Part shown: in pieces, positions 1 through 8,333 of the stretch
Position numbering within the stretch: position 1 is the stretch's first letter
Layout of the letters: each line of letters starts with the position of its first letter
NCBI GenBank assembly: GCA_947630845.1
Contig: CANRJB010000006.1
Span: 37,235 to 101,234, forward strand
Source: an uncultured Clostridia bacterium
Lineage (GTDB): Bacteria; Bacillota; Clostridia; Oscillospirales; Ruminococcaceae
DNA: 64,000 nt
Reading direction: 5' to 3'
Translations under genes and position numbers: made by a program
Notes under the pieces: generated by a model
Told to the model about the DNA's origin: nothing
Databases searched by the model: none
The model's input: the letters and a program-made list of their open reading frames with translations, nothing else

Positions 1-702
1 GCGTTCTGTGCGTCAGCCATTGCCGGATATATCCGTGACCTGACACCTTCCGAAATGCTGCTCCAGATCGACGAGACAGAACGGGATGCAGGGGTGAGCA
101 TTTCCGGATTGGTGCTGATGGGCATCGGAGAGCCTATGGATAATGCTGACAATGTGATGCGCTTTCTGGAGCTGCTCTCCGACAAGGATGGCAGACAGAT
201 GAGCCTGCGGCATGTAACACTGTCCACATGCGGCATCGTACCGGGTATCCGGGCACTTGCCGACAGGAGAATGGGACTGACCCTTGCTGTGTCGCTGCAC
301 AGTGCCACAGACACCGGACGCAGCCGCATCATGCCGGTCAACCGCCGCTATCCGCTTCAGGAGCTGATGGAGGCATGCCGGTACTATTTTGAGACAACAG
401 GACGGCGTGTGACATTCGAGTATGCCGTCATGGAAGGTGAAAACGACAGCAGCAGAGATGCTGCGGCACTTGCGTCCTTATTGAAAGGCACAGCGGCGCA
501 TGTCAACCTGATCCCCGTCAACAGCGTGAGGGAACGCAGCTACCATGCCACAAGGCAGGCAGCACATGCATTTCTGCAAAAGCTGGAACGGCTGGGGGTA
601 CATGCCACTGTCCGGCGGACGCTCGGTGCGGATATCGAGGCGGCATGTGGGCAGCTGCGAAGGGATGCCCAGCAGCCGTCAGTTTACGGTGAAAAGAGGT
701 GA
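1..702 (+). CDS. rlmN: 23S rRNA (adenine2503-C2)-methyltransferase RlmN, 5' truncated by window edge
   Basis: Radical SAM enzyme that methylates C2 of A2503 in 23S rRNA (and A37 of some tRNAs). The reading frame is open from base 1. It begins in AFCAS, which holds the last cysteine of the CX3CX2C iron-sulfur motif, so roughly the N-terminal third is outside the window. GIGEPMDN is the GGEP-like SAM-binding motif, and the second methyl-carrying cysteine is in AACGQLR near the C terminus. The tail ends 5 bases before a PP2C phosphatase, an order (rlmN, prpC, prkC, rsgA) that is common in Firmicutes. Confidence 0.95.
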   Translation, partial: AFCASAIAGYIRDLTPSEMLLQIDETERDAGVSISGLVLMGIGEPMDNADNVMRFLELLSDKDGRQMSLRHVTLSTCGIVPGIRALADRRMGLTLAVSLHSATDTGRSRIMPVNRRYPLQELMEACRYYFETTGRRVTFEYAVMEGENDSSRDAAALASLLKGTAAHVNLIPVNSVRERSYHATRQAAHAFLQKLERLGVHATVRRTLGADIEAACGQLRRDAQQPSVYGEKR

Positions 703-706
703 GATC

Positions 707-1447
707 ATGCAGTGCTGGTTCATATCGGATATCGGACTTGTGCGTGAGGAAAATCAGGACAAGGTCGAGGCACAGGAATTCGGCGGCGGGATACTTGCTG
801 CCGTGTGTGACGGCATGGGCGGCGAGCGCAACGGCAGACAGGCAAGTGAAATTGCCGTGCGTGAGCTGTTTGACCGGTTCCGTACAGGCTACCGCAGCGG
901 TATGAATGCGGAGGAAATGCGTGCGCTGCTGCTCTCATCTGTTTCTGCTGCAAACACCGTCGTCTACACGACGGCACGGATGGATTACAAGAGCTATGGC
1001 ATGGGTACGACCTGCGTGGCAGCCTATGTAGAGCCGGGCTGGATCTCCATCGCCAATGTGGGGGACAGCCGTGCCTACCTTGTCGAGGAGGGCACGATAC
1101 GGCAGCTGACCCGTGACCATACGGTCGTCAACATGCTCTTGCAGCAGGGCAAGATCACACGGGAAGAGATGAAGACCCACCCACAGCGCAATATGCTGAC
1201 GAGAGCCGTAGGCGTGGAACGTGTGGTGAGTCCGGATTATTATCGTGTCCCATGCAAGGAAAATTTCGTGCTGCTGCTCTGTTCGGACGGACTGTCCGGC
1301 TGCTGCACCGATACGGAGATGCTTGGCATCCTCCGGAAACATCCCTATGCGGATGTGCCGCAGATCCTTGTGCAGCTTGCACTGCAAAAGGGCGGCAGGG
1401 ACAATATTTCTCTTGCTCTTGTCACTGACCAGAGGGAAACCGAATAG
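707..1447 (+). CDS. prpC: PP2C-family Ser/Thr protein phosphatase
   Basis: Metal-dependent phosphatase expected to reverse phosphorylation by the PASTA kinase next door. The 246-residue length is typical. The metal-binding and catalytic motifs are in order: REENQD, VCDGMGG, GTTCVAA, NVGDSRAYL, LTRDHT, LCSDGLSG and GGRDNIS. The ATG at 707 follows an AAAGAGGTGA ribosome binding site that overlaps the rlmN stop, which suggests coupled translation. An upstream in-frame ATG at 545 lies inside rlmN and has no binding site. The next gene starts 52 bases downstream. Confidence 0.95.
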   Translation: MQCWFISDIGLVREENQDKVEAQEFGGGILAAVCDGMGGERNGRQASEIAVRELFDRFRTGYRSGMNAEEMRALLLSSVSAANTVVYTTARMDYKSYGMGTTCVAAYVEPGWISIANVGDSRAYLVEEGTIRQLTRDHTVVNMLLQQGKITREEMKTHPQRNMLTRAVGVERVVSPDYYRVPCKENFVLLLCSDGLSGCCTDTEMLGILRKHPYADVPQILVQLALQKGGRDNISLALVTDQRETE

Positions 1448-1499
1448 CGGCAACGCTGTTCTTTCAAATATCACCAAATAAATAAGGCTGGAGGTAACA

Positions 1500-3743
1500 A
1501 TGGATAAGTTTATTGGTAAAAAGCTTGACGGCAGATATGAGATCACGGAACTGATCGGTGTCGGCGGCATGGCGGATGTCTATAAGGCAAACGACATTGT
1601 CGAGAACAAATTGGTCGCCGTCAAGATCCTCAAGCGGGAATTTGCTGAAAATGAGGAATTCCTGCGTCGTTTCCGGAATGAGTCCAAGGCGATCGCTCTG
1701 CTTTCTCATCCGAATATCGTCAAGGTCTATGACGTTGGCTTTTCAGATAAGCTGCAATATATCGTCATGGAGTACATTGACGGCATCACTCTGAAGGAAT
1801 ATATTGACAACGAAAAGGTGCTGACATGGAAGGATTCCGTCCATTTCATCATTCAGGTGCTGCGTGCTTTGCAGCATGCGCATGACCGGGGTATCGTTCA
1901 CCGTGATATCAAGCCGCAGAACATCATGCTCTTCACCGACGGCACGATCAAGGTCATGGACTTCGGCATTGCCAAATTTGCCCGTGATGACGGCAGGACG
2001 GCAAACGATCAGGCGATCGGTACCGTCCACTACATCAGCCCCGAACAGGCAAGAGGCGATGAGACTGATGAAAAGAGCGACATCTATTCTGTCGGTGTCA
2101 TGCTCTATGAGATGCTCACCGGACAGAAGCCCTTCGATACGGACAATCCCATCACCGTTGCCGTGATGCACATGCAGAGTACGCCGGAGCGTCCCCGTGC
2201 CATCAATCCGAACATCCCGGCAGGTCTTGAAGAGATCATCATGCGTGCGATGGAGAAGGATGCCGAGAACCGTTATCAGACAGCCTCTGACATGATCCGT
2301 GACATCGAAGCATTCAAGGCAAACAATAACATCACCTTCGGCTACTATACCGAGGATACCGGCGAGGAAGAACCGGAGCCGGATACGCCCACACAGTACT
2401 TTTCTGCTCCCACCCCATCTGCACAGCCGCAGAAAGGCGGACGCAGGGATGACTACTATGACGACGATGACGATGAGTACTATGACGATGGCGATGACGA
2501 CGACGAGTATTACGATGATGATGACGATGATGATGACGACGAAGAAGAAGAGGAAGGCGAGTCCCGTTCTCTGTTTGTGCCGGTCATGACAGCGGTCACG
2601 ATCGCATTCATCGTAGTTGCCGTGTTCTTTGTGATCTGGCTGATCAAGAACGTGATCACCGAAACCGGCATCAACAAGCAGCAGTATATGATGCCTGATC
2701 TGGTCGGCATGGATTACTATGAGGCAAAGGATACCTACCAGTATCTTGATATCCAGATCAAGGAAACAGAATATTCCACCTATCCGAAGGATGTCATCTA
2801 TGAGCAGGATATTCCGGTCGATGACCCCGTCACCACAGGACAGACCATCTATGTCAATGTCAGTCTGGGTGTCAGCACGGTAGAAGTGCCGGATGTCAAG
2901 GGCTATCAGTATGACTATGCTGTAAAGGTACTTGAACAGCTTGGATTTGTGCCGGATATGCAGTATGAGTTAAGCTCTGACGGCACAGAAGCCAACTTTG
3001 TCATCCGTACCGAGCCGGGTCCGGGTGAAGAAGCAGAGTCCGGTTCTACCATCACGGTTTATGTTTCCAAGGGTATGAATACTGATTCTGTGGAAGTACC
3101 GGATCTTGTCGGCGAAGATATCGAGAATGCGACCAAGCTCTGCGACTTCTATGGATTAGAGATCAATGCGCTCTACGAGCCGTCGCTGGAGGAAGAGGGC
3201 ATCATCTTTGAACAGAGCATCGAACCGGGTGAATTTGTGGATGCCGGTACGGTGATTGACCTGCACATTTCCAACGGTGAAGACCCGACCGGTACAGTAC
3301 AATTCAAGATGTCGATTCCGGAAAAAGCACAGGGACGTTTCTCGTTCGACTTCTTTGATGAGAACGGCGGATCGGTAAACAGCTCGACCTTTAACCCGAG
3401 CTTCTCAAGGACGATCTCTGTGGATGTGACGGGTACAGGCACGCAGAAGATCGTGGTCTATGTCAACAATGAAAACACACATGAATCCGCAGAGATGGGT
3501 GTCTATAACTTCGACTTTGCAAACGGCACTTACACCAAGGTGAAGGAGAACATCAACGAAGCATTCGAGAGCATCGGCGCATTCGGAGAGGAATCGACGG
3601 AAGCACCGACCGAAGCACCGCCTACCGAAGCACCTCCTACAGAAGCACCGCCTACCGAAGCACCGCCGCAGACCGAAGCACCTCCGCAGACGGAACCACC
3701 GGCTGAGCAGACACTCGAACCGCCTCCGGCACCGGTTGCGTAA
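1500..3743 (+). CDS. prkC: Membrane-anchored PASTA-domain Ser/Thr kinase
   Basis: Hanks-type kinase that senses muropeptides or lipid II through extracellular PASTA domains and controls wall synthesis and, in spore formers, germination. The 747 residues comprise a kinase domain (about 10-270; G-loop GVGGMADVY, K42 in AVKILK, HRDIKPQN with D136, DFG at 154-156, SPEQA), an acidic Asp/Tyr-rich stretch at about 317-352, one membrane helix (about 358-383), three PASTA repeats opening with MPDLVG, VPDVKG and VPDLVG, and a tail of TEAPP repeats. GGAGGT lies 5 bases before the ATG. The acidic juxtamembrane block and the repeat tail are not part of the usual family core. Confidence 0.96.
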   Translation: MDKFIGKKLDGRYEITELIGVGGMADVYKANDIVENKLVAVKILKREFAENEEFLRRFRNESKAIALLSHPNIVKVYDVGFSDKLQYIVMEYIDGITLKEYIDNEKVLTWKDSVHFIIQVLRALQHAHDRGIVHRDIKPQNIMLFTDGTIKVMDFGIAKFARDDGRTANDQAIGTVHYISPEQARGDETDEKSDIYSVGVMLYEMLTGQKPFDTDNPITVAVMHMQSTPERPRAINPNIPAGLEEIIMRAMEKDAENRYQTASDMIRDIEAFKANNNITFGYYTEDTGEEEPEPDTPTQYFSAPTPSAQPQKGGRRDDYYDDDDDEYYDDGDDDDEYYDDDDDDDDDEEEEEGESRSLFVPVMTAVTIAFIVVAVFFVIWLIKNVITETGINKQQYMMPDLVGMDYYEAKDTYQYLDIQIKETEYSTYPKDVIYEQDIPVDDPVTTGQTIYVNVSLGVSTVEVPDVKGYQYDYAVKVLEQLGFVPDMQYELSSDGTEANFVIRTEPGPGEEAESGSTITVYVSKGMNTDSVEVPDLVGEDIENATKLCDFYGLEINALYEPSLEEEGIIFEQSIEPGEFVDAGTVIDLHISNGEDPTGTVQFKMSIPEKAQGRFSFDFFDENGGSVNSSTFNPSFSRTISVDVTGTGTQKIVVYVNNENTHESAEMGVYNFDFANGTYTKVKENINEAFESIGAFGEESTEAPTEAPPTEAPPTEAPPTEAPPQTEAPPQTEPPAEQTLEPPPAPVA

Positions 3744-4627
3744 TGAAGGAAATGACAACGGAAGCGTATCATTTGATCATCAAATCCATCAGGGGACTCT
3801 GCACTGTAGTGTCCCCTGATGGCATTTGTGGGGACTATCCGGCACGGGGCATTCTGCGCAGACGAGGACAGGAGCCGTATGTCGGAGATCATGTGCGGAT
3901 AGAGGACGGCGCAATCGCAGAGGTACTTCCGAGGAAGAATGAGCTGATCCGTCCGCCGCTTGCGAATCTTGACCAGCTTTGCTTTGTGGTGTCGATGTGT
4001 GAGCCGCAGCCGAATCTGCGTCTGCTGGACAAATTCATAGCCGTGTCGGCATACAAGCAGATCAGACCGCTGCTGCTGCTGACAAAGATAGATCTTGCAG
4101 GCTATGACATGATCTATCAGCTCTACAGCTCGATCGGCATACCGATCCTGCCGGTCGATTATCAGAATGCAGCATCGCTGGATGCTGTACGGGCAGCATT
4201 GCAGGGGAAGGTAAGTGCCCTGACCGGCAACACGGGCGCAGGCAAGTCCACGCTCCTCAATGCCCTTGACAGCAGTCTTGGACTTGCAACAGGGGAGATC
4301 AGCCAGAAACTCGGACGGGGCAGGCATACCACACGTCATGCACAGCTCTTTCCGCTTGCCGGAGGGGGATATATTGCCGATACACCGGGATTTTCGACAT
4401 TTGATACCATGCGGTATGCCGTCATCCGGAAGGAAGAACTTGCGGACTGCTTTGCGGAGTTTGCGCCGTATACGGACAAGTGCCGGTTTCACGACTGTGC
4501 GCACGTCTGCGAAAAAGGCTGTGCTGTGCTGCAAGCTGTGAAGGACGGGCATATTCCGGAATCGAGACATAAGAGCTATTGTGAGATGTACGAAGAAGCG
4601 AAACAGATCAGGGAGTGGGAGTTATGA
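3743..4627 (+). CDS. rsgA: Ribosome small subunit-dependent GTPase RsgA
   Basis: Circularly permuted GTPase that checks late 30S assembly. An N-terminal OB-like region is followed by G4 (TKIDLA), G1 (GNTGAGKST), G2 (GRGRHTTRH) and G3 (DTPGF), in permuted order. The C-terminal zinc site is built from cysteines and a histidine in KCRFHDCAHVCEKGC. The 294-residue length is normal. The ATG shares one base with the kinase stop codon (TAATG), so translation is coupled. Bacillus subtilis has the same prkC-rsgA order, although the rpe gene that follows there is absent here. Confidence 0.96.
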   Translation: MKEMTTEAYHLIIKSIRGLCTVVSPDGICGDYPARGILRRRGQEPYVGDHVRIEDGAIAEVLPRKNELIRPPLANLDQLCFVVSMCEPQPNLRLLDKFIAVSAYKQIRPLLLLTKIDLAGYDMIYQLYSSIGIPILPVDYQNAASLDAVRAALQGKVSALTGNTGAGKSTLLNALDSSLGLATGEISQKLGRGRHTTRHAQLFPLAGGGYIADTPGFSTFDTMRYAVIRKEELADCFAEFAPYTDKCRFHDCAHVCEKGCAVLQAVKDGHIPESRHKSYCEMYEEAKQIREWEL

Positions 4628-5268
4628 CCGGCAGAGAACCGGCACACAGGCTATGCATTGTGATCGCAGGCGGCGATGTGAACGAGCAGATCATTCACCC
4701 GGAAGAGGCACTTGTGGTCTGTGCAGATTGTGGCTATCGTTACGCAAGGGCGCAGGGCATCAGACCGGATGCGATCGTGGGGGATTTTGACTCATGGACG
4801 GAGGAACTGCCCGAAGGGGTGGAGCTTGTGCAGCATCCGCCGGAAAAGGATGATACGGATACATGGCTTGCGATCGAATATGGAAAGGCGCAGGGCTGTG
4901 AGGAGTTTATGATCTTCGGAGCATTCGGGGGAGAACGCATTGACCATGCTGTTGCAAATCTCCAGCTTCTGCACCGGATGGCAGCAGAGGGAATGAACGG
5001 AAGGTGCTGTTACAGGAAGCAGAGCATGTTTGTACATGATTTCTCACGCAGGCATGAACTGAAGCTGAGTCTTGGGGAGCGTGCAGGATTTTCTTTGTTC
5101 TCCCTGACGGATGTCTGCACGGATGTGTCCATTGAGAATGCAAAATATCCGCTGTCCCATGCGGAACTCCGGAATCACTGTCCGCTTGGTGTCAGCAATG
5201 AAGCAGCAGAGGGCTGTGACCATGTTGTCATCACAGCAAGTACCGGCATGATGCTGGTGGTGATATGA
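4624..5268 (+). CDS. thiN: Thiamine pyrophosphokinase
   Basis: Transfers pyrophosphate from ATP to thiamine to make thiamine pyrophosphate. The family signatures are present: VCADCGYRYA, GDFDS, the acidic DDTDT motif, GAFGGERIDH, and a C-terminal beta domain ending near HVVITASTGMMLVV. It is 214 residues from the ATG at 4624, which overlaps the rsgA stop as ATGA; a GTG at 4615 is an alternative start. In Bacillus thiN lies directly before spoVM, and the same holds here. Confidence 0.92.
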   Translation: MTGREPAHRLCIVIAGGDVNEQIIHPEEALVVCADCGYRYARAQGIRPDAIVGDFDSWTEELPEGVELVQHPPEKDDTDTWLAIEYGKAQGCEEFMIFGAFGGERIDHAVANLQLLHRMAAEGMNGRCCYRKQSMFVHDFSRRHELKLSLGERAGFSLFSLTDVCTDVSIENAKYPLSHAELRNHCPLGVSNEAAEGCDHVVITASTGMMLVVI

Positions 5269-5291
5269 CATGCACCGAATCCCTGAAACGG

Positions 5292-5299
5292 CATATACT
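5292..5299 (+). promoter_or_regulatory. Candidate sigma-E-type -10 element before spoVM
   Basis: CATATACT lies 30 bases before the spoVM start, inside a short inverted repeat (TATACT-AC-AGTATA). It fits the CATAnAnT -10 pattern of sporulation sigma-E promoters and matches the element upstream of spoIIID in this window exactly. No convincing -35 was found at 13-15 bp, so the assignment is tentative. Confidence 0.35.
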
Positions 5300-5329
5300 A
5301 CAGTATACCAATTCAGGAGGGTGATACTT

Positions 5330-5416
5330 ATGAAGATCGTTGTCATCAAAAGTCCGAAACTGCTGTCCGGTGTGTTCCGGCTGATATTTCATATCAAAAA
5401 AGAGGACTGTGAGTGA
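5330..5416 (+). CDS. spoVM: SpoVM-like spore coat-anchoring amphipathic peptide
   Basis: A 28-codon gene encoding a peptide that starts MKIVVIKSPKLL and ends KKEDCE. Aligned without gaps to Bacillus SpoVM (26 aa, recalled from memory), nine positions match: M1, K2, I6, K7, P9, K10, L12, G14 and R17. Pro9 is the residue needed for sensing membrane curvature. SpoVM inserts shallowly in the outer forespore membrane and recruits SpoIVA to start coat assembly. AGGAGGG sits 8 bases before the ATG, thiN lies directly upstream as in Bacillus, and a strong terminator follows at 5428. Size, alignment and synteny agree. Confidence 0.88.
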   Translation: MKIVVIKSPKLLSGVFRLIFHIKKEDCE

Positions 5417-5427
5417 ATCCTGAGAAT

Positions 5428-5458
5428 GAGAGAAATGCCGCATGCATTTCTCTCTTTT
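5428..5458 (+). terminator. Intrinsic terminator after spoVM
   Basis: An 11-bp perfect stem (GAGAGAAATGC paired with GCATTTCTCTC, 5-base loop) is followed by TTTTCTT. It closes the rlmN-to-spoVM operon and separates it from the SpoIVF-like pair. Confidence 0.9.
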
Positions 5459-5494
5459 CTTATGCATAGGATGGAACAGAAAGGAGTGGAACGC

Positions 5495-5794
5495 ATGGAA
5501 GATGTCATTGTCGAAATTCCGCAGCCGTCAGAGGAAACCCCATGGGAACCGCCTGTCCTGAAAACCGAGGTTCATGAGGGAAAGCCGGAAAAGAAAGACG
5601 TACAGAGTGCGGCAGATGTGTTTTTTATGCAGTATGTGATCTGCATTCTGGTGTTGACGCTGCTGCTGGTGATACGGCTGTATGATGAGGAACTGTTCCG
5701 GGATGTGACAAACACGTTCAGTGAACGGATGCATGCGCCTTCTGTGCCGTGGGCAGAAAATCTGGTACAGATCGTGAGGGGACTTTGGAGCTAA
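5495..5794 (+). CDS. Small single-pass membrane protein, SpoIVFA-like by position
   Basis: A 99-residue protein with a charged, proline-rich N terminus, one membrane helix (about 43-62, VFFMQYVICILVLTLLLVIR) and a short outer segment ending IVRGLWS. It has no recognisable enzyme motif. It lies directly upstream of, and overlaps, an M50 protease gene. In Bacillus this place is taken by SpoIVFA, which holds SpoIVFB in the membrane and carries an M23 domain that is missing here. Similarity to SpoIVFA is inferred from context only. The ATG at 5495 has AAGGAG 8 bases upstream; ATG 5471 is possible but has no such site. Confidence 0.6.
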   Translation: MEDVIVEIPQPSEETPWEPPVLKTEVHEGKPEKKDVQSAADVFFMQYVICILVLTLLLVIRLYDEELFRDVTNTFSERMHAPSVPWAENLVQIVRGLWS

Positions 5795-6339
5795 GATGCG
5801 GAGGCTGCCGGATCGTGGTGGATTTCGGATTTCCGGCAATGGCGGCAGTGCTGTTCCTTTGGGGAGACGGCGACATGCTGACAAGGCTGATGGCAGTCTG
5901 TATGCTGCATGAGCTGGGGCATGGTCTGGCGATGTGGGCGACCCGTGCCGGTGTCAGGGAGATACGCTTCTATGCCGCCGGGATGCAGATGCGGACGAAT
6001 CCCTTCTTTCTGACTGTGCCGCAGCTCCTTTGCATTTATGTGAGCGGTCCTGCGGTCAATCTGCTGTTTGCATTCCTGCTGCGGCATCAGGATACCGGAA
6101 CGGCAGCACTGCATCTGTGCATGGGGTGTTTCAATCTGCTGCCGTTCCGGATGCTGGATGGTGGGGCAGCACTCGAATGTCTGTGGGAGGACAAGCCGGG
6201 GATACAGCGTGTCCGGCAGGTGTTCTGTACGCTGCTGGCGGCTGCGGCGGCGGTGTGTCTCTGGGCGTGGAAGGTGCAGAATCCTGCGCTGTATCTGATG
6301 GCAGCTTATCTGGGAGCTGCGGAGTGGATAGGCACTTGA
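5785..6339 (+). CDS. SpoIVFB-like M50 intramembrane metalloprotease
   Basis: Site-2 protease family. SpoIVFB cleaves pro-sigma-K in the mother cell. The protein is short (about 184 residues), with hydrophobic segments throughout. The zinc motif is in LHELGHGLA (H42, E43, H46 from this start), and the second catalytic motif is the NPxPxLDG variant NLLPFRMLDGG. No CBS domain follows, so this is the minimal form. The start is uncertain: TTG at 5785 overlaps the previous gene by 10 nt; GTG 5815 has GGAGG upstream; GTG 5749 would overlap more. The neighbourhood with spoVM supports a sporulation role, but the substrate is not shown. Confidence 0.72.
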   Translation: MELRCGGCRIVVDFGFPAMAAVLFLWGDGDMLTRLMAVCMLHELGHGLAMWATRAGVREIRFYAAGMQMRTNPFFLTVPQLLCIYVSGPAVNLLFAFLLRHQDTGTAALHLCMGCFNLLPFRMLDGGAALECLWEDKPGIQRVRQVFCTLLAAAAAVCLWAWKVQNPALYLMAAYLGAAEWIGT

Positions 6340-6364
6340 CAAAGCATTGCCATTATGATAGAAT
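6336..6364 (+). promoter_or_regulatory. Vegetative promoter before the radical SAM genes
   Basis: Perfect -35 TTGACA (6336-6341), 17-bp spacer ending in TATGA, -10 TAGAAT (6359-6364). The -35 overlaps the stop codon of the M50 protease gene. It would drive 6501-8974. Confidence 0.75.
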
Positions 6365-6500
6365 TATCGTAAAGGCGGTGAGCTGCTGTTCTTTACAGAA
6401 CATTCTACCCGAACGCACAAGCCGCTTCTGCGTGTGACGGATACGCTTGAAAACCGTGAAAAGTACGCTGCATTTCTGAATAAGGATGAAAAAGAATAAC

Positions 6501-8333
6501 ATGAAGAAGAAACTGGAATCTTTTTTGCTTGATGTGCAAAAACCGTCACGCTACTGCGGCGGTGAAGTCGGGCAGATCGTAAAGGACAAGGAAAAGGTGG
6601 ACGTGCGGTTTGCGTTCTGCTTTCCGGATATCTATGATGTGGGCATGTCGCACCTTGGGATGAAGATCCTCTATTCGCTCATCAATGAGCGTGAGAATTA
6701 CTGGTGCGAACGTGTCTTTGCGCCGTGGCAGGATATGGAGGAGATCATGCGCAGAGAGGGCATTCCGCTCTATGCGCTCGAGAGTCTTGATCCGGTGAAG
6801 GAATTTGATTTTGTCGGCTTTACGCTGCAATATGAGATGTCCTACACAACAATTCTCAATATGCTTGATCTTGCAGGTATTCCCATCTGGCAGAGGGAAC
6901 GGGGCGAGAACATTGCGCCGATGGTGGTGGCAGGAGGACCTTGCTGCTGCAATCCCGAACCGTTGGCAGATTTTTTTGATCTGTTTATTTTGGGAGAGGG
7001 CGAAGAAGTCAATCTGGAGCTGATGGACTTATACCGTGACATGCGTGACAGAGGTGCGTCACGTTCGGAATTTCTGAGGGCAGCCGCACAGATCGAGGGC
7101 ATCTATGTGCCGTCGCTGTACGATGTGGCATACCATGCAGACGGCACAGTAAAGTCGGTCACGCCGCAGGGACATGCACCTGCTGTTGTGAGAAAGCGTG
7201 TGATCGTTGACTTTGACAAGGTGTACTATCCGGAACAGGTCGTCGTGCCGTTCATCGAGATCGTGCATGACAGGGTGTCGGTCGAGGTGCTGCGTGGCTG
7301 CATCAGGGGCTGCCGGTTCTGTCAGGCAGGCTTTTTATACCGACCGTTCCGGGAAAAATCGCCGGAAACCATCTGTGCAGAGGGCAGGGCATTGTGTGAG
7401 CATTCCGGCTATGATGAGCTGTCGCTCTCATCGCTGAGTACCTCCGATCATTCCCGTCTGGAGGAAACGCTTGATGAGATGCTGACCTATACGGCACAGC
7501 GGCATATCAACCTGTCGCTGCCGTCCTTGCGTGTGGACAACTTTTCGCAGTCAGTGCTGGATAAGATCACAGCCGTCCGCAAGAGCGGACTGACCTTTGC
7601 GCCCGAAGCAGGCACACAGCGTCTGCGTGATGTCATCAACAAGAATGTCACGGAGGAAGAACTCATGCGCACCTGCAAGATCGCCTTTGACGGGGGCTAT
7701 ACACAGGTGAAGCTCTACTTCATGATGGGACTGCCGACGGAAACGGATGATGATATTGTGGGAATTGCTGACCTTGCGCAAAAAGTGGTGGATCTGTTTT
7801 ATGACATGCCCGACCGGGCAAAGGGAAAGCTGCAAGTGAGCATCAGTGCGGCGACATTTGTCCCGAAGCCGTTCACACCGTTTGAATTTGAGCCGCAGAT
7901 GGAGAAGGAAGAGATCCTCCGCCGTCAGGAGATCCTGCGCAGGGCTGTGAAGTCGAAGAGGGTCAGAGTCAGCATGCATGTATCCGATGTCAGCCAGATA
8001 GAAGCGGTACTGGCACGAGGTGACAGACGGCTTGGGCGTGTGCTGTATGAGGTATGGAAAAACGGCGGACATCTTGATAGCTGGGAGGAGTATTTTGATG
8101 CCGGACGCTGGTATGCGGCATTTGAGACATGCGGACTTGATCCGGCATTCTATGCTAACCGCAGGAGGGACTATGAGGAAGTCATGCCGTGGGATCATAT
8201 TGACTACATGGTGTCGAAGCAGTTTCTCATCCGTGAGAACGAGAAGGCACATGCCGGCGTGATCACGCCGACGTGCAGGGAGCAATGCGCCGGCTGTGGT
8301 GCAAACAGTTGTCTGGGGAGGGCATGCTTTTGA
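6501..8333 (+). CDS. B12-binding-type radical SAM protein, TIGR03960 family
   Basis: Radical SAM protein of about 610 residues with an N-terminal Rossmann-like (B12-binding type) region, visible as FPDIYDVGMSHLG and VVAGGPCCCNPEPLADFFD. The iron-sulfur motif is in RGCIRGCRFCQAG. Its C terminus carries extra cysteines (TPTCREQCAGCGANSC). The family is widespread in Clostridia, normally paired with a DUF2344 protein as it is here (10-nt overlap), and its reaction is not established. The ATG at 6501 follows AAGGA at long spacing; ATG 6486 would add five residues but has no binding site. Confidence 0.85.
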   Translation: MKKKLESFLLDVQKPSRYCGGEVGQIVKDKEKVDVRFAFCFPDIYDVGMSHLGMKILYSLINERENYWCERVFAPWQDMEEIMRREGIPLYALESLDPVKEFDFVGFTLQYEMSYTTILNMLDLAGIPIWQRERGENIAPMVVAGGPCCCNPEPLADFFDLFILGEGEEVNLELMDLYRDMRDRGASRSEFLRAAAQIEGIYVPSLYDVAYHADGTVKSVTPQGHAPAVVRKRVIVDFDKVYYPEQVVVPFIEIVHDRVSVEVLRGCIRGCRFCQAGFLYRPFREKSPETICAEGRALCEHSGYDELSLSSLSTSDHSRLEETLDEMLTYTAQRHINLSLPSLRVDNFSQSVLDKITAVRKSGLTFAPEAGTQRLRDVINKNVTEEELMRTCKIAFDGGYTQVKLYFMMGLPTETDDDIVGIADLAQKVVDLFYDMPDRAKGKLQVSISAATFVPKPFTPFEFEPQMEKEEILRRQEILRRAVKSKRVRVSMHVSDVSQIEAVLARGDRRLGRVLYEVWKNGGHLDSWEEYFDAGRWYAAFETCGLDPAFYANRRRDYEEVMPWDHIDYMVSKQFLIRENEKAHAGVITPTCREQCAGCGANSCLGRACF

